Source: Callipepla californica brunnescens (taxonomy: Eukaryota; Chordata; Aves; Galliformes; Odontophoridae). Taken from it: DNA of 64,000 nt. The number at the start of each line of letters is the position of its first letter. Position 1 is the stretch's first letter. Where the stretch lies: NCBI GenBank assembly GCA_023055505.1, contig JALIRH010000027.1, positions 260,501-324,500 on the forward strand. The letters run 5' to 3'. The position numbers and the translations under genes were made by a program. The notes beneath the pieces were generated by a model, which was given only the letters and a program-made list of their open reading frames with translations, did no database searches and was not told the origin of the DNA. Below are positions 1-21,210 of the stretch, one piece after another.

Positions 1-8581
<8,581 letters not shown>

Positions 8582-10620
8582 AGATAAATATTAGAGATTA
8601 TTTAAAGAAACAGGAGAAACAATAAATACACATACAGAGCCTAACTGCAGCCAGTGACCTAAAATCACACGGTGATAAAACCTGAGTCACCTTTCACCAT
8701 GAGGTGATCCTCCTTCACAGTGTGGAACTTCAGGGGCTGGGAGGGGGTGGGGGGTGGGAAGAGTTCATCTTACACACCAAAAGTTATCATTAAAAAAAAA
8801 AAAAAGTGAGAAAAAATGAAAATAACAAATTTCCTCAGCTGCTCCTGGGTTTACCTCCTTTCATTTACTACTTTTTTCTCCCTCCTCCTCTGTCCGGGCA
8901 TGAAGTTTTAATGCCATTTAAAATCCTAGCCAGTCAGTTAAAGGAAAAGGGAGAAACTCTGCTGGTATTTTCTCTCTACAAGTGGTTCATTTGACATGAA
9001 GGGACATGAGAGAAGAACCAAATCCACAGTCCTGCCTTTAAAGAAAAAAAAAAGTCTGCTCTTGCCTTGAACATTCAGCTCTTCTTGCCTGGGGAAGACG
9101 AGGTATTGCTCTAATTTTTGTCTCTTCTCCTTTGTCACTTCTGAAGCTCAGCAGCTTCCAAGCTGGGGAAGGGAGAGAAGGATTGTGTGACTTTTTTGTT
9201 TGTTTGTTTGAGTCACAGAGCTGCTTTCAGAAACTCCAAATTACAACTGAAGTCTGTTATTGCTGTGCTGACAGCCTTTTTGTTTTTTCTTAAATGTGTA
9301 CGGTTGAGCACATTCTGTAATTTTTTCCATAGTGCCTTTCCCTTGTTTCTTTTTTATTTTTAAGTTAAAAGGACAGTCCAGAGCTTTTCAGAGGGCTTTT
9401 TTCTGCCTACATGTAAATAAATACTTTTGGTTAAAAGGTGTAAAGGAGGGTGGCTTTATCAATGGATATCTGAGAAAAATCTACAGAGATGGAGCTTTGT
9501 TCTAAAGATTTGACTTGCTCTTTGACTTTCCTTGTTCCAGGAGAAAAAAAAAAAAGAGGCATTCATTGGCAGTTTTGGCTGCTCAGATATGGAAAGCTGA
9601 AACCAGAAGCCTCGAAAGATTTAAGAGAAAGGAGAAAGATAGGACCAGGGGAAAATGAGGAAGAATATTTGGGGGAGGGAGGGTTAAGGGGGGGATTTGA
9701 TAAAGAGTAGCCCTGAGATGTCCTACAAAATGTACATTCCGTTGGTGGAAAACTTTATAATGCAGAAAAACTTCAAGAAACAGTGCTTGAAAACATTTTA
9801 TGCTGTAGTGAATGTTTCTGTGTAATGCATGTAATCAGCCTGTCTCTTTTGCCTGGATAGGGAGTATTTGCAGTCGTGTTGCTCTTGAAAAGTGGGGCTG
9901 GCATCACTGTTCTCCAGTTTCTCCTCCCTCAGGTCAGTGTTACTGTCAGACTCCCCATTCACAGCAGGCTGTGTGATGACTGTAATCCCCACCCCTTCTC
10001 ATAATGGCCTCGATTGTGGCCATTGCTTTTCCACCAGAGCAGTGTGATGTTAAATTGGATAGAAAGAAATCAAACTGTGTTGCTCTCTGTGCCAATCTTC
10101 AGTTGCATTATTTTTCCTTTTGAGAGCCCTTTGGCTGGATCCCTTCACTCCAACAACAAATCCAAGAACTGCAGTGGAGAGCTCCTCCTGCACTGCCTAG
10201 GTACAGGCAGTCTTTTGTTGGAGGGTGCCTTTTTTGTACTAAATGTTACAAATGTTTTGTTCCTGAGAAAAACTCTGCCTTACACTTTAATTTTCCAGCA
10301 GATGAAAGAGAGAGCTATCCTGTAGAGCATTACTTTCTCCCCCTCTCCTTGCTAGCTGTCACTCACTTTCTTCCTTCTTTGTAAAATGATTGGAAAAAGA
10401 ATCTATGGCATTCTACACCTGGACCATTTGATTGTTTCCTTATTTTGGAATTGGTGTATATCATGCAACCTTGCAGACATATGTCTTGTGTGTGTATATA
10501 TATATTAAAAAAAAATCAGTGTTTAAATAAAAAGGCCTATGTACTTAATCCTTTAACTCTGCAGCAGCATTTGGTAGATAGTAATTAACTGTGAATAATA
10601 AATATACATTGAATTCTTCT
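8582..10620 (+). other. GRB2: GRB2 3' untranslated region
   Basis: The region follows the GRB2 stop codon and has no long conserved reading frame. AATAAA signals occur at 8621-8626, 9416-9421, 10526-10531 and 10597-10602. The last pair, followed by T/GT-rich sequence, is the likely main 3' end and gives a UTR of about 2 kb. The nearer signals would give shorter isoforms. The region is rich in T, GT and A tracts. Confidence 0.75.
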
Positions 10621-11140
10621 CTTGAGCATCTGTCTGTTATTTCATCTGACCAAAATATAGCTGACGAAGCTAATTTGTAAATGCTCAGACTTACTAGCAT
10701 CGTGATTGGTTCTCAGCATGGTTAGCTAAATTAATTTCTCTTTCAGTCTCGGTCAGCCGAGAGCCGTGCCGTTCACATATCGCAAACGGCAAAGAAAGGG
10801 GAAAAGAATGCACTGATTCACAGACAGACAGGGAAACAGTGCATCTGTTAGCAGGATTTGGGGGCTGACACTTAACGTTTCTTCTTTATTTTTTTAGCTC
10901 TTTTCCTAACCAGAGGAGCGTCCCTGTGGTGCTAATGTAGGAAGGAGGCAGTAATGGAGAGTGATATACTAGATATTTCTGGAGCATCTCACTGAAGGAC
11001 AGAGGGAAAGATGAGCTGTTAGAATAGCAGCTACAGCTCAGACTGCCACAGGAAGGTTAGCTGTGCTTGGTCAGTGCCTTACAGATCGTTTTTATTTTTC
11101 TCTTGTTGCCTAAAGCAGTGGAAATGATCGTTCTAATGAG
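10621..11140. other. Intergenic, GRB2 to SLC25A19
   Basis: No coding exon or recognisable repeat was found here. Base composition rises sharply in GC at the right edge, where the SLC25A19 CpG island starts. Confidence 0.5.
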
Positions 11141-11257
11141 GTGTTCAGTGTTACCTTTCAGCAACTGCTCTGCGCTCACGTCGTTCCTCGGCGCTGGGCG
11201 CTGGATGCTGAAATACAACGGGAGAAGGCCGCTCACAGAGCCGCGCTGGGGGCGCTG

Positions 11258-11279
11258 CGGGACTACAGCTCCCGGCGTG
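11258..11279 (+). promoter_or_regulatory. ACTACAnnTCCC-type promoter element
   Basis: The sequence 'ggactacagctcccggcgtg' matches the ACTACA-nn-TCCC motif (ZNF143/SBS-like) known from vertebrate CpG-island promoters. It lies about 340 bp upstream of the SLC25A19 start codon. Confidence 0.55.
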
Positions 11280-11461
11280 CCCTGCGGCGCGCAGGCGCGG
11301 TGCGGCGGCGGTGCGGCCCCGCGGATGGAGGCGTCGGGCCCGACGCGGGCGGCCGCGGGCAGAGCGGGGAGCGCTGTGCGGGGCGGGTGGCGGAGCCCGA
11401 GGGGCGCGGAGGGGCTGTTCTGCAACGAGGGACATCTGCGGCCCCCGGCCTGCGGAGGCGG

Positions 11462-11485
11462 GGTGGTGGTGGTGGTGGTGGTGGT
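11462..11485 (+). repeat. (GGT)8 microsatellite
   Basis: Eight perfect GGT units lie in the 5' region of SLC25A19, about 115 bp upstream of the start codon. Confidence 0.95.
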
Positions 11486-11599
11486 GAGGATGAGGGGCTC
11501 CTGGCCCTCGGTGTGAGGCGTGGTGTTGGTGTAGGATTAGGGCGCCTGGGGCCGCGGGGCGCCGCTTTGGGGAAGTGGAGCTCACGCTGCCGGGCAGGC

Positions 11600-14500
11600 A
11601 TGGTCGGCTATGACCCAGAGGCCGAGTGTGTCTCCACGGTGGAAGCGGCTGCAGCGGGATCGGCGTCGGGCTTCGTCACTCGGGTCCTGATCAGCCCTCT
11701 GGATGTCATCAAGATCCGCTTTCAGGTACCTGACTCGCTTGGGGGCGCGGCTGTCCCGGGTGGACAGGTCACCCGGGCATCCAGTGCGTGGCACGTCTGC
11801 TGGCAGGCTTCAGCCGTGTGGCACGCAGTTCAAGGCAGAAGGACTGAAGGCCACTGCTTCTGCTTGTGTTACTTGTATGCTTGAATAGCATCTTCTGTTT
11901 TTCATAGTTAGGGTTCCCCTTCCCTCATTTTCTAAACAATCTCTAACACTTGAATTTCTCTACCATCCTTATTGGTGACCTTAACATGGCATGCGTATTC
12001 TTCTTCTTGGGAGTCCTCTATAAAATAGTATCCCAGACAACTCTACATGTTGATTCTGAGGGAGTGCAGAATGTCTTCATTCAGCTTTGGTTGGCCATTG
12101 GACTTGTGAATTTCTGCATGGCATGCTTGAACCTCGTTGAAACATGATGTGGAATTGAAAATATTTTCTGTTTTCCTTCAGCTTCAAATTGAGCAGCTCT
12201 CTTCCAAAACTCCAGGGGCTAAATATCACGGCATCTTGCAAGCTGTACGGCGCATCTTCCAGGAAGAGGGCACGCTGGCCTTCTGGAAGGGTCACGTTCC
12301 TGCACAGTTCCTTTCGGTTGGCTATGGAGCTGTTCAGGTAAGATGACAACAGACAGGACCAGTGTTTGTGCAGACACAGTTTTTGTCTTCAGGCTGAGAG
12401 AATGAGCCAATGCAGAAAGGTCCGGGTTAACGTGGGACTGATTCAAGGTAGCTCTGGTCTGAAATAGTCATGATTAGTCAGAATAGTCATTATAGTTAGA
12501 TAATGTTCGTGTCCGGTTGCTAAGTTAATATTTCTGAGCATCCTGAATGCAGTTTAATTCTGCTTGGCCAGCATGGAGCACAGCAAAAGCAAACTCAGTT
12601 CCCTATCAGATCCCTGGTGTCACAGACAAGTCCTGCTTGTTCCTGATGCTTGTCATAACTATTTATATAAGCCAAGCATGTGTAGTTTTTTCTTTGATTC
12701 ACGTTTTCCTAGAAATCTCTAAGGGTAACAAAGTCGGTGAGGGTGATGACAGCATTTTGTACAACATTGCTATGCTTAATTTATAAGTATTGTCGACATA
12801 TTTTGTGATCACTGGTTGAAAAAGTAATGAGAAGCACATGCTCCAGCAGGTTGCAAACTGACAAACTTTTGGAGGGTAGAGAGAGGAGGTGGTTATAAGC
12901 TGTGGGTGGAGCTCTTAATAAAATGAAAGAAGAGCAGGAAATCTGTCAGTGATAAGAAATGACTCCTTAACCTGTGCGTGTTTGTTTCTGCAAGTTCATG
13001 GCATTTGAAAGCTTGACCAAACTGGTGCACAACGTCACCTCATACAATGCCCGCAACTCCTTTGTGCACTTCGCCTGTGGTGGACTGGCAGCTTGCACAG
13101 CCACGGTTGCAGTTCAGCCTGTTGACACGCTTCGTACCCGTTTTGCTGCTCAGGGTGAGCCTAAGGTATGGTTAAGGATTTTATGTTTGGAATCACAAGC
13201 CATAGCAGGAGCAGTATTTCATTTGTGTGAATACAGGAAGTTTGAAAAATACGTAACAGTCTGTGCTAACAGTGGGTTGGCATAAAGGAGCAGGGGCTGT
13301 TCCTGGGCAGTGTCTGCGCTGTGGCCAGGGTATCCTCCATACTGTTGGCATAGCTTTCTTAATTATATTTTGCTGGTCCTGGTTTTGTTTGACTTCTGAC
13401 AGGTGATCCAGAAAGGTAAAGTTGTTCTTACAAGGATAACTCCATTTTCATGTTGGCAATTGGCAAGTGAGACAGTAGTCCTTAGTCCGCCATACATTAC
13501 GCGTTTGAAACTTTCAGCCTACGTGGAGTAAAGTTTAGATGATGATGAGGATGATACTTGAACCCTTTTACCTATGTTTCTTAATCTTACTTATGCAAGA
13601 ATGATCTCCATGCTCATTAGGTTTGTACCAACAAGACACACGTGAGTTTGTGTCAGAACCATTTCTGGTTTTCACTTTTTGCCTGCAGTAGAATCAGGGT
13701 ATATATCTCCTGAATTGTGTTGCAGGAGCGAGCAGTGCTGTTAAATAGCAAATTAAATAATTACATAATAATTAAATAATGCTTCAAGTGGTCTCAGTCC
13801 ACAGCTCAGTTCTGTGCCTCATTTGTTTCCCTCAGAAGCGCAGCTTGGATGTGGGATGCAGTGCTAGCCCAGGCTCTAGTGCAAACCTAGCAATCTGTTC
13901 GTTCAATTAGTCTCTTGTGGATCAGGCATAGGTTTAAATTGTCAGCTTACTTTTAAGAGTCGCAAGGGTTTAGCTGAAAGTACTGCGTGAAGATGTACAA
14001 AATCCCTTTGTTCATTGCTCTGTGCTGAATATCAGTCAGTTGTATTTTAGGCGGAGGGAAATTCTTATCTTCTTTACCAAGAAGTATCCTGACCTTTGGT
14101 TTTGCTGTTTCTAAGCCTCTTTCACTAGCAAGTCATTGTCTTCTGTGTCGTCTAGGTCTATCACAACCTTCACCATGCTGTGGTGACCATGTACCAGACA
14201 GAAGGGCTTCGGACTTTCTATAGAGGTCTGACCCCTACAATCATTGCTGTCTTCCCATATGCTGGTTTCCAATTCTCCTTCTACAACATCCTGCAACAAT
14301 TTTCAGAACGGATGATTCCAGATGAAGGAAAAGAAGGAGGTAGGCACTTTGGACAGTTAAATATGTGGTATTAAAAGAAAGTAATGGTGAATATTTTGGG
14401 AAACTGACATAAGCTCATTTTTAATTCCTGTCAACTTTATCTATGCGGCCTCTTAACAGCATCTCAGTTCTCCATCTCTCATTCATAACCCTGCAGAGAT

Positions 14501-16468
14501 ATTCCAAACATAAGTGGAATGAGGATTTCAAGCACCTCATGTTTTGGATTAGTTGTGAAGGAAGTGTAGCTAGATGCAAAAGTGAAGTGTCGACAGCCCA
14601 AAGTGCTTTTCCTTGAGCTGGCGACCATTTCTTTTGTGCATTGCCACTTGGCAGGTCAAAATCATAATAAATTAGTGTAATCAGTCAAGGTGAGCTGTTA
14701 CACTCCAGCTCCAATGTGAGCCCAGTGTGGAAGACAAATTGAGGTTCCATGGTCCAAACTATGCAGAAAAGCTTAACTTCAAAGAATCTTTCTGGCCTTC
14801 CTTCTTTTAAAAAGTGATTTTGATTTACTTTTAGAAACTTTTCAATCTGAAATCACTGCTGATCTTCTTTTCTCTCTGACTGCTATCTTTTCCTCTTTCT
14901 GCTTCTCAGGTAATGTTAAAAACCTTGTTTGTGGCAGCTGTGCTGGAATCATCAGTAAAACCCTCACCTACCCTCTTGACCTGATCAAAAAACGACTGCA
15001 AGTGGGTGGCTTTGAGCATGCCCGAGCAGCCTTTGGGCAGGTAAGAAATGTTTGAATTCTTTAGAATGCTTGAATTCATAGATCTGGATTCACATCAAGA
15101 GAGTCCAGAAGAGCCCAGTCATCACTAGAGTGCAGTGATGATTCGTTAGAAGTGCTTGTTGTCTTTGCATATCAGTTGGAAACTTCTAGGAAGCTTCTGC
15201 AAGCTAAGCATTGTTCTCACTTAGTAATGGGAATAACTGCTTGAATAAATTGGATTGCTTTATGACACGGTCCAGTATACCTGTGCTCTGCCTTGTCATC
15301 CATCTTCATCAGCTAGGCTGTCTTGGAGGATGAGTAAGGCAGAGAGGTTTCAGTTTCCTTTATTCTTCTCCTTGGTACCTGTTTTTGTGATTCAGAACCA
15401 AATAGCTGGCAGAGGATTATGCTAGCTCTGTGCTTGGATCACCTGTCTCTCAGGATCATTTTCTGAAATTAATGTTTTGCTGCAAGGAATGGGAACAGAA
15501 TACTCAGCATACATCTTGTGTACCAGAATTCAAAAATTCAGAAATTCAAAGCTAATTAAATACTTCTGGTGTTCCTAATCACTGTTCATCGTACCTGGAA
15601 ATGCACTTAAAGGCAAATACAGATCTTTCAAGAAGCTGTCCCTGTTTTTCCCTGAAAAGTAGTTGTTTTCTTTTTTCCTTCAAATTCTCTGAATCTGAAA
15701 GGCAAAAAAAAATTCTTGAAATCTTAACTTATTACACTGGATGTTTCTTTTCTTCCAGTGAGGTACAGTGTCTGTTTCTAGCATTGATGTGTTATGATGT
15801 TGAACCTTCCTTCACAGTATGACATGAAGGCATGCAGACAGCTAATTTATAAACGTCTAAGTGCTGTAGCTGTATTTTCCTTCTATCAGAGAGTTTTGAG
15901 AAGTTGTCCCTTCTTAGAAAGTGAAGGAGATGGAAACCAATAGCAGCACGATCTGAAATAAGTGCTTCGCAGACTCACTACAGAAGTTAACACGTGCCAT
16001 TGTAGCAGATTTTATGGACTTTCAGTTAGAACAATCTATTGTTGATGCAAAATTTGCCATTGTTGATGCAAAATATATACTTTCCTTTTAGTGACACTCT
16101 TAACAAAGCGACTCCCTGAAACTTTCAGTTATTTATAAAAGAAGAAAAGCATCTCTGGGCTGCACGTCTGCATTATGTTTCTGTGGTATATTCTGGGACT
16201 TTCTGTGTTCTTTCCCAGGTAGGGTGTCTTGGATTTCTTTTTTAACCTTGTTGCCATTCTTTCCCAGGTGCGGATATATAGGGGTCTGCTGGACTGCATA
16301 AGGCAGATCATGCGAGAGGAGGGCCTGGGTGGATTCTTTAAGGGTCTTTCACCCAGCTTGCTGAAGGCTGCTGTCTCTACTGGTCTCATCTTCTTTACGT
16401 ATGAGCTGTTCTGCAGCCTGCTGTGTGCCCTGAAGAACGTTGACAGCCCTAAGAGGAAGAAAAGCTGA
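11600..16468 (+). CDS. SLC25A19: Mitochondrial thiamine pyrophosphate carrier
   Basis: SLC25A19 is an inner-membrane carrier of the SLC25 family that brings thiamine pyrophosphate into the mitochondrial matrix. Coding exons are 11600-11725, 12182-12337, 12995-13165, 14156-14339, 14910-15040 and 16268-16468. They total 969 nt, or 322 residues (human about 320). All introns are GT-AG and the phases close. The three carrier signature motifs (PxDxxK/R) are visible: P33-L-D-V-I-K38, P136-V-D-T-L-R141 and P234-L-D-L-I-K239. The matching repeat-half motifs [17 protein letters not shown] and FFKGLSPS are also present. The start codon was chosen because MVGYDP matches the human N-terminus. The C-terminus ends in a basic PKRKKS. 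The gene is complete and undamaged. Confidence 0.97.
16038..16074 (+). repeat. Short direct repeat (2 x 16 bp, 21-bp period)
   Basis: The 16-mer 'attgttgatgcaaaat' occurs at 16038-16053 and again at 16059-16074, in the last SLC25A19 intron. It is probably a small local duplication. Confidence 0.8.
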
Positions 16469-19400
16469 AAGGGAGCGTGTGTTTCAGCTACCTGTTGCTC
16501 CCCTGCAGGAGGGAAGCTGAAGGCTTTGCTCTGTCTTTGTCATAGAGCTCCCAGAACTCCACTATCCCATAGGAAATGATGCCCTGGGTCCAAGCAGGGG
16601 ATGAAGGTGACTGCAGTGCTGCTAAATGCACTGAACTGCTTTACTGGAAGCTGTAGAGAGTACTTCTTTGTTCTGTCTCCCCTAATATCAGTACATGAGA
16701 GGAGAGGAACCAAGCGTACAGCTAACTGCCTGGCAGAGACTGCTCCAAGAAGACACTGGGTAAACTGGGTGAATGCCTGTGCTTGCCCTGGATCACAGAG
16801 AGGGGTCCTGGGTAGCTAGTGCTGCCTCACCAACATCATGCTGCTTCTTATCGCTGCATTTGCACAGCTTTATTTTTTTCCTTATGGCCTGTGGTTCACA
16901 GCATATTCTTTTCTGTGTTGCACTGGTAGCTCTGTACTGCAGTTGAAAAGACAGCGAAAACCAATTCAGCACACACTGACATTCGGTTTTCATTTTCTTT
17001 GATGCCAGTAGTTTATTCTTGGTTACGGCTCGCTCACTGTGCAAGCCATAAACACAGCATCTTCTACTGGATCATGCTAACTCAAGCTTGTTCTTCCTTT
17101 AACTCTGGTCAGCTTGACTAAATCTTAAGAGCCAACTTCTCTTCTGGCATGTCTCATCTCAGGATTTTACATTGCCTTGTTGTGCTTTTTACAGATAAAA
17201 CCTCAGGTGAAGAATCCTACTCTGTGAGGTTTCAGCGCACAAACCCAGTTCTTACCACGTTTTTTGTTTCCCTGCTGCAATGCAGTGAGTGAGCAAATGC
17301 TGAGTAGATTTAATTTCGACTGTGTCGGAACAATGAAGGAAAGTCCTGTGGAAACTACTGAGGTGTTTTTTTATAAACAGTTTCCTGTGTCATTTTTACA
17401 GTAATCCCAAATGATCTGGTCAGATCCCAGCATGACCAGTTCCATTCTGTTGATGCGAGCTTCTCCGAGCGATTCTGATTGCTTATCAGTGCAATTACTT
17501 ACTTACCCTGAGTTTTTATGAGAGACTCTTCTTAAAAAGCTGCTGTTCCACTGGTGGATGAGATATCCAGTGAAATTCCTTGCAAGCGCAAGGCAAGAGC
17601 TGAGTCTTGGCTGTGGTTTGAGATCTCTGAGTGCAAAGTGTCCTACTGCAGATGATTTTGAGAACTATATCAAATTAGATTCACTGAGTGTTTTCAGGTA
17701 GGATATGAGCCTCTAAAAGGGAATTTTAAATGCAGGCACTAAGAAAATGGGCAGGAAAATGTTGACAAGTTTTCTCAGCGTGCCTCAGTCCCACAGGCAT
17801 TTTCATGTGTTACATAGGCTCTTCTGAGGTCTCCTCAAAATGTGCTTAAAATATTTTGCTTTTGTTTACGGTTTATCCGTTATTCTTGGAAGACATCATA
17901 GCCAGTAGTGACCTTGAGTACATCATAACCAGTAATGAACTGATCCTCATGACATCCTCTGAGGCAGAAAAATACTTCATTTCAAAACAGGCAGTTGGGG
18001 TTGTTACTGTTTTTTGACTGCTGGTAGAGATGAATGCTGTCGTGGCCAGCAAGGATAGGGCTGACTACAGCAGAAGATTTTCCATGCTGACCTAGACCTC
18101 CATAGTCCCATAGGAAATCTGGACCCATCTATCCTGTTTAAGCATTATGAGACTCTTGTTTTCTGTGAAAGAGTGATGTTCAACTACACACAGCAAAGGT
18201 AAATGGTAGGAACTCAGCAGTGAGAAACTTAAGCTCTGGAATGGAGGATGATTTTCTTTGTCACAGAGCCAAAGAATAAAGAGCACAAAACTGTAGGCTC
18301 TGCTGAGATTATGTCTCTTGAGTGTGCTGTGGGGCTTGAGGTCATGCAGGCTGACAGCTTCCCGGTGCATACAGCTTGCCTGCTCCATGGAAGGGGCAGC
18401 AATGGAGAATATAGAGCAGCCTCTTCTCCATGGGATAGTGTTCCCAACAGTGCATGAACTTGCTTCCAGCAGATTTCAGAGTTTAAGTTACACCGCTCCA
18501 GCCTGGCTCTGCAGGAGGCTCTCCACAGGCAGAGCTTTGGCATGCAACCTGGTTTATAGATCACTTTAGGCTGTCAGGTGTAAGCATTACAGGCTCATAA
18601 AGGCAGCTGCTCTTCCAGTGAGAGGAGGAGAAAGAGGTGACAACCTCAACGACAGAATATTGGAAGTTGCATCTAGCTGTTGCTTTGCTTATCAGTGTCT
18701 TTCAGTGAGAAATATGGGGTGTGCACTTGGCAGACTGAGAATTGCTGCTGGGGAACCACTGTAACAGCAACACTGCTTTAGGGAGTGAGAGTGGTGTAAC
18801 ACAAAGAACCCGGCAGCAAGTCTTCCTTCTGACGCTGCCCTAGCAAAAACCACATGCAGCATTTGAGACGACTAGAAGAGCAGAGTTCTTCTGTACGCCA
18901 GAACAGATTTTCTCTTAGAAGCTTTGCGCTAAATCCCACAGTGATGCTGTGAGACTGCCAGAGCCCAACTGTTGGGATGGCTGGGATTCACTGATGTAAC
19001 CCTGTTGTAGGGATTTGTGTTGCCTGAAATTCACCTCTCAAGCTGCTCAGCAATTGCACTTGTTTTCTTCCAGTGCCTTTTATTGTGACGATGTCCAAAA
19101 GCACGTAGGCAGACAGAACATTACACGAATCACACTGTGGTAATGGGGATCCATCATACCTGCCTGAGATGGGGGATCCCTTACGCACAAACTCTGTGAT
19201 GAGTGCACTGTTTCCTGCAGCAGCGACCGGCTCTTTGGGTTCCTAGACAGTTGTGTGGATGCTCATCTGGGGCTGCATAGCATCATCTTCAAAAATAAAT
19301 GAACGTTTTATAGTTGGTTCTGGAATTGACTGGTTTTAATTTGTGTTTAAGCTGTTGCTGCGATGCAGAGCAGTAATTCTCTCTGTTGTCTGGGTGGATC

Positions 19401-19989
19401 TTTTGCAGCTGCTGTGATCTGAAAGCATCTGAGCACAAAATGCATAAAGCGTGTGGCTACCTTTATTAAGGTGGAACGTTCAGTACTTCGTTGTGCCCGT
19501 GTCTGCCTGCGTTCTCATTCCTTCCCTTTCCAGCGGGTGCACGCAGTTGGATCGTGCAGGGCTGCTGCAGCCCAGCAGGGTCGGGAGCAGGAGCTGGTTC
19601 CTGGGCCATGGGCAGGTAGAGCTGCCCATCCTCTGCCGCGTGGGGCTGCGCTGGGTGGTGTTGGGAACTGCACAGAGCAGTCACAGCCGCAGCTGTTTAT
19701 CTTCAGCCACAAATCCGTGGTGAAAGATTTCAGGCTTTGTGTTCACACAGCGCTGCGGAAAATGTGTTCAGACCGCTCGTTCTGTATTTCCTGTGGGTTT
19801 TCTCCTTTCAGCATTCTGGCTGCACTGCTGTCTGCTAAAAGCTGAAGTAGCTTCAAGCGCGGAGTGGTCCTCCCCCGTCCAGCATTTAGAAGTTGAGAGA
19901 AAAAACATGCAGTCTGCGTTACACTGCATCGGCACGGCCGTGGAAAACGCGAGGTGGTTTAATCTCGTTTTTCCATGACTCTTCCTACA
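16469..19989 (+). other. SLC25A19 3' UTR and intergenic region
   Basis: No conserved coding exon was recognised after the SLC25A19 stop. AATAAA signals lie at 18275-18280 and 19294-19299, so the 3' UTR could run nearly 3 kb or end earlier at a non-canonical signal. The reading frames between 18.1 and 19.9 kb do not resemble any protein I know and look random. Confidence 0.5.
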
Positions 19990-21210
19990 GCTTTTTGCGC
20001 TCGGCAGCAGGCAGCACTATAGCCGGGGCTCGGCCGCTGCCGCGCCGCAGCGCACCCAGCCGCGAAGGGGAAGAGACGCGATTCCCGCCCGGCGGGGCCG
20101 AGGTGGGCGCGGGGCACCGCGGGGCGGAGCGCTGCGTTCCCCGGCGGTGGCGCTGCAGCCGCGCGCTCTGCCCGGCCCGGCCCGGCCCTCTCCCGCCCTT
20201 CCCCGGCTGGGGCGAGGAAATGACCTCAGAGGAAGCCCGAGGCCGTGCGGGCGCGGCGGGCCCGGGCCGCTCCGGTCATGCTGCCGCGCTCCGCGCTCCG
20301 CCCTGCGCGGCCCCGGAGGTTGGAGGAGCGGGCGCGGCCCGGCAGGTCGGTGCGGCCGCGTGTGCGGTCCCCCTGCCCTGCCGGGGGCTCCGCGGAACCG
20401 TCCGTCCCTCGTTGCGTCCCGGGGAACCCTCGGTGCCGAGTGAGGGCTGGGAGTCCGGCGACCACGAGGCGGCGGGGAGAGGGGACGGGCGGCACGGGAT
20501 GCTCTCAGACGGCCGCGGGCGGGAAGGGCTCGCTGCCCTGCTCCCCCTCCCTGCGGCAGCTGGGGTGCGCCCCTGGCAGGAACGGCCCCTGGCAGGAACG
20601 GCCCCTGGCAGGAACGGCCCCTGGCAGGAACGGCCCCTGGCAGGAACGGCCCCTGGCAGGAACGGCCCCTGGCAGGTCGGGGGTGTTCACCCCAACCACG
20701 TCCCTCTCCGCAGTGCGCCGGGACGGCGTATCTCGCGGGGCCCGCTGACGGTGTGGCTTTGGTCGGATACCGGCAGGTGCTGTGCCGAGGCCGCGCCGCG
20801 CTGCCGGGCGGGCGGTCCGAGCAGCGGGATCTCGGGTGCGGACACAGCGCTCTGCTGCTTTTACGCTCGCGCCTTTGGGTCGCTCTGGGCGGGGTTATTT
20901 GGCGCTGCTCAAAGCGGCCGATCCCCGCCCCGGGGATCCCGTGGGAAAGGGGACGTTCCCGCGTGGGCGGTGACGCTGCCGGACGGGTTCAGCGGTGACC
21001 GCCTCAGCGTTGCCGCGGTTCCGCCGTGAGCCGACGCGGGGCCGCGGCCGAGCTCGGGCTGCGCTGCAGAGCGCTGCGAGCAGGGACAGAGCTGTGCAGC
21101 ACGGACGGCTCGGGCTGGGAGGGGCCTTCCTGCTGGACGCCGTGCAGGGGGTGCCCGGCTGCTTGCGAGTCCGTATGAGGAGGAGACTTTAGTGCAGTCT
21201 GGAGGTAAGT
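19990..21210 (+). promoter_or_regulatory. MIF4GD: CpG island, likely MIF4GD promoter and non-coding first exon
   Basis: A dense CpG- and GC-rich block of about 1.2 kb lies upstream of MIF4GD. It contains a 16-bp minisatellite. A strong donor-like 'gtaagt' at 21205-21210 could end a non-coding first exon that joins the acceptor at 22290. Long reading frames on both strands here, up to 378 codons, come from GC bias and have no recognisable homology. Confidence 0.65.
20570..20676 (+). repeat. 16-bp GC-rich minisatellite (6.7 copies)
   Basis: The unit 'cccctggcaggaacgg' is repeated head-to-tail from 20570, with six perfect copies and a seventh that breaks off after 11 bases. It lies inside the MIF4GD CpG island. 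Perfect identity between units suggests recent expansion or homogenisation. Confidence 0.97.

Larger units (their letters stand above)
11160..11599 (+). promoter_or_regulatory. SLC25A19: CpG-island promoter / 5' UTR region of SLC25A19
   Basis: This block is very GC- and CpG-rich and directly precedes the SLC25A19 start codon at 11600. It includes a promoter-like 'gggactacagctcccggcgtgc' near 11258, which resembles the ACTACAnnTCCC element found in many vertebrate housekeeping promoters, and a (GGT)8 run. Long reading frames here on both strands are composition artefacts. The transcription start cannot be fixed from sequence alone. Confidence 0.7.

Noticed and set aside
11141..11884. A 247-codon frame overlapping the SLC25A19 start
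   Set aside because: Only the part from 11600 to 11725 encodes carrier sequence. Upstream is CpG-island composition, and downstream it runs past the exon donor into the intron.
20570..20676. Regular repeats resembling a CRISPR array
   Set aside because: The units are directly abutting with no unique spacers, and the genome is vertebrate.
19893..21029. A 378-codon open reading frame on the plus strand upstream of MIF4GD
   Set aside because: It lies in a CpG island where stop codons are rare, reads through the minisatellite, lacks recognisable domains, and has long overlapping frames on both strands.
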